In this document: in pieces, positions 5,680 through 6,157 of the stretch
Layout: each line of letters opens with the position of its first letter
Position numbering within the stretch: the first letter of the stretch is position 1
Notes under the pieces: generated by a model
Told to the model about the DNA's origin: nothing
The model's database searches: none
What the model saw: only the letters and a program-made list of their open reading frames with translations
Assembly (NCBI GenBank): GCA_023432655.1
Contig: JAEYUK010000237.1
Span: forward strand, 1 to 6,157
Length of the DNA stretch: 6,157 bases
Source: Pseudomonadota bacterium
GTDB lineage: Bacteria; Bdellovibrionota; Bacteriovoracia; Bacteriovoracales; Bacteriovoracaceae
Direction: 5' to 3'
Program-made: the position numbers and the translations under genes

Positions 5680-6157
5680 AAAAAGCTACCGGACGGAAGA
5701 CTTCTTCGCTGCTCCTGGATAAGTCTTTGAACAAGTTTCTCCACTGTCGGAATATCATGAATAAGAGAAGCAATCTGGCCAATTTCCAGTTCTCCGTCAT
5801 CCAGGTTTCCTTCAAGCATTCCCATGCGGGCCCGACCATGTCCCAAAAGCTTTTCTAGTTCTTCCTTTGAGGCGCAGCGGTCTTCAAGCGCTTTTACCTC
5901 TTCATAAAATTTATTTTTGAGAAGTCGGACTGGAACGTGCTTTTTCATCGAGAGCATGGTGCTTCCGGGATTAGAATTTAAAATCGCCTGTTTAAAATTG
6001 TCATGAGCACTTGATTCTACAGTGGCCACAAAGCGTGTTCCTAATTGGGCCCCACTAGCGCCTAAACACATGACGGCGGCTATTCCTCGACCGTCACCGA
6101 TTCCGCCTGCCGCGATCACAGGAATTTTTACAGCGTCCACCACTTGAGGGATTAGTG
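5676..6157 (-). CDS. Nitronate monooxygenase / FabK-like FMN oxidoreductase (5' end outside window)
   Basis: The C-terminal 159 residues of an FMN-dependent TIM-barrel enzyme of the nitronate monooxygenase (2-nitropropane dioxygenase) / FabK enoyl-ACP reductase superfamily. The reading frame stays open to the window edge (the last visible codons read L-I-P-Q-V-V-D-A-V), so the GTG at 6141-6143 is an internal Val, not the start. IPVIAAGGIGDGRG (GGIGDGRG at 6084-6107) is the FMN phosphate-binding loop and GTRF (6030-6041) is the second conserved glycine-rich segment. ESSAHDNFKQAIL and the C-terminal GQIASLIHDIPTVEKLV follow the family pattern. Relatives oxidise alkyl nitronates or reduce enoyl-ACP in fatty acid synthesis. 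The FabK-like tail makes the second plausible, but the diagnostic active-site part is not in view. The gene converges on the histidine kinase and shares its stop bases. Superfamily is confident; the reaction is undecided. Confidence 0.87.
   Translation of the reverse strand, partial: LIPQVVDAVKIPVIAAGGIGDGRGIAAVMCLGASGAQLGTRFVATVESSAHDNFKQAILNSNPGSTMLSMKKHVPVRLLKNKFYEEVKALEDRCASKEELEKLLGHGRARMGMLEGNLDDGELEIGQIASLIHDIPTVEKLVQRLIQEQRRSLPSGSFF

Noticed and set aside
5636..5839. Minus-strand open frame spanning the kinase/flavoprotein junction
   Set aside because: Out of frame with the well-supported flavoprotein and reads through conserved codons of both genes; no independent evidence.
6141..6143. 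GTG as the start codon of the flavoprotein gene
   Set aside because: The frame continues open to the window end with residues that fit the family (L-I-P-Q-V-V-D-A-V), so the gene is cut by the window edge and the GTG is an internal Val.

Overview
The window looks like an ordinary chromosomal stretch of a Gram-negative bacterium with moderate GC (low 40s per cent by eye). It holds two exported proteins with cleavable signal peptides, an HtpX-type inner-membrane protease, and tightly packed genes. The gene set and sequence style would suit Bdellovibrionota (Bacteriovorax/Peredibacter-like), but that placement is an impression rather than something proven here. I see no tRNA, rRNA, CRISPR array, insertion sequence or phage gene.

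Layout. Positions 13-2812 on the minus strand form a three-gene operon, in transcription order: an exported L,D-transpeptidase-like (YkuD-type) protein, an exported SIMPL-domain (DUF541) protein, and an RlmI/RlmK-like SAM-dependent methyltransferase. Both junctions are 4-base ATGA start/stop overlaps, so translation is probably coupled. A 262-base divergent intergenic region (2813-3074) carries a good sigma70-like promoter for this operon and a weaker one for htpX. htpX (3075-3965, plus strand) encodes the membrane zinc protease. It is followed by a perfect 9-bp hairpin and then a six-TM PAS-like sensor histidine kinase (4030-5679). The kinase converges on a nitronate monooxygenase/FabK-like flavoprotein gene on the minus strand, whose 5' end lies beyond the window; the two stop codons share the palindrome CTAG.

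How the genes may work together. The transpeptidase-like protein, the SIMPL protein, HtpX and the membrane sensor kinase all concern the cell envelope or stress responses, so the central part reads as a loose envelope-maintenance neighbourhood. This is inference from position only. The most unusual element is the transpeptidase-like protein, which keeps the catalytic-type His and Cys-Gly context but has TSGC where the family normally has SHGC. I found no convincing new multi-gene system.
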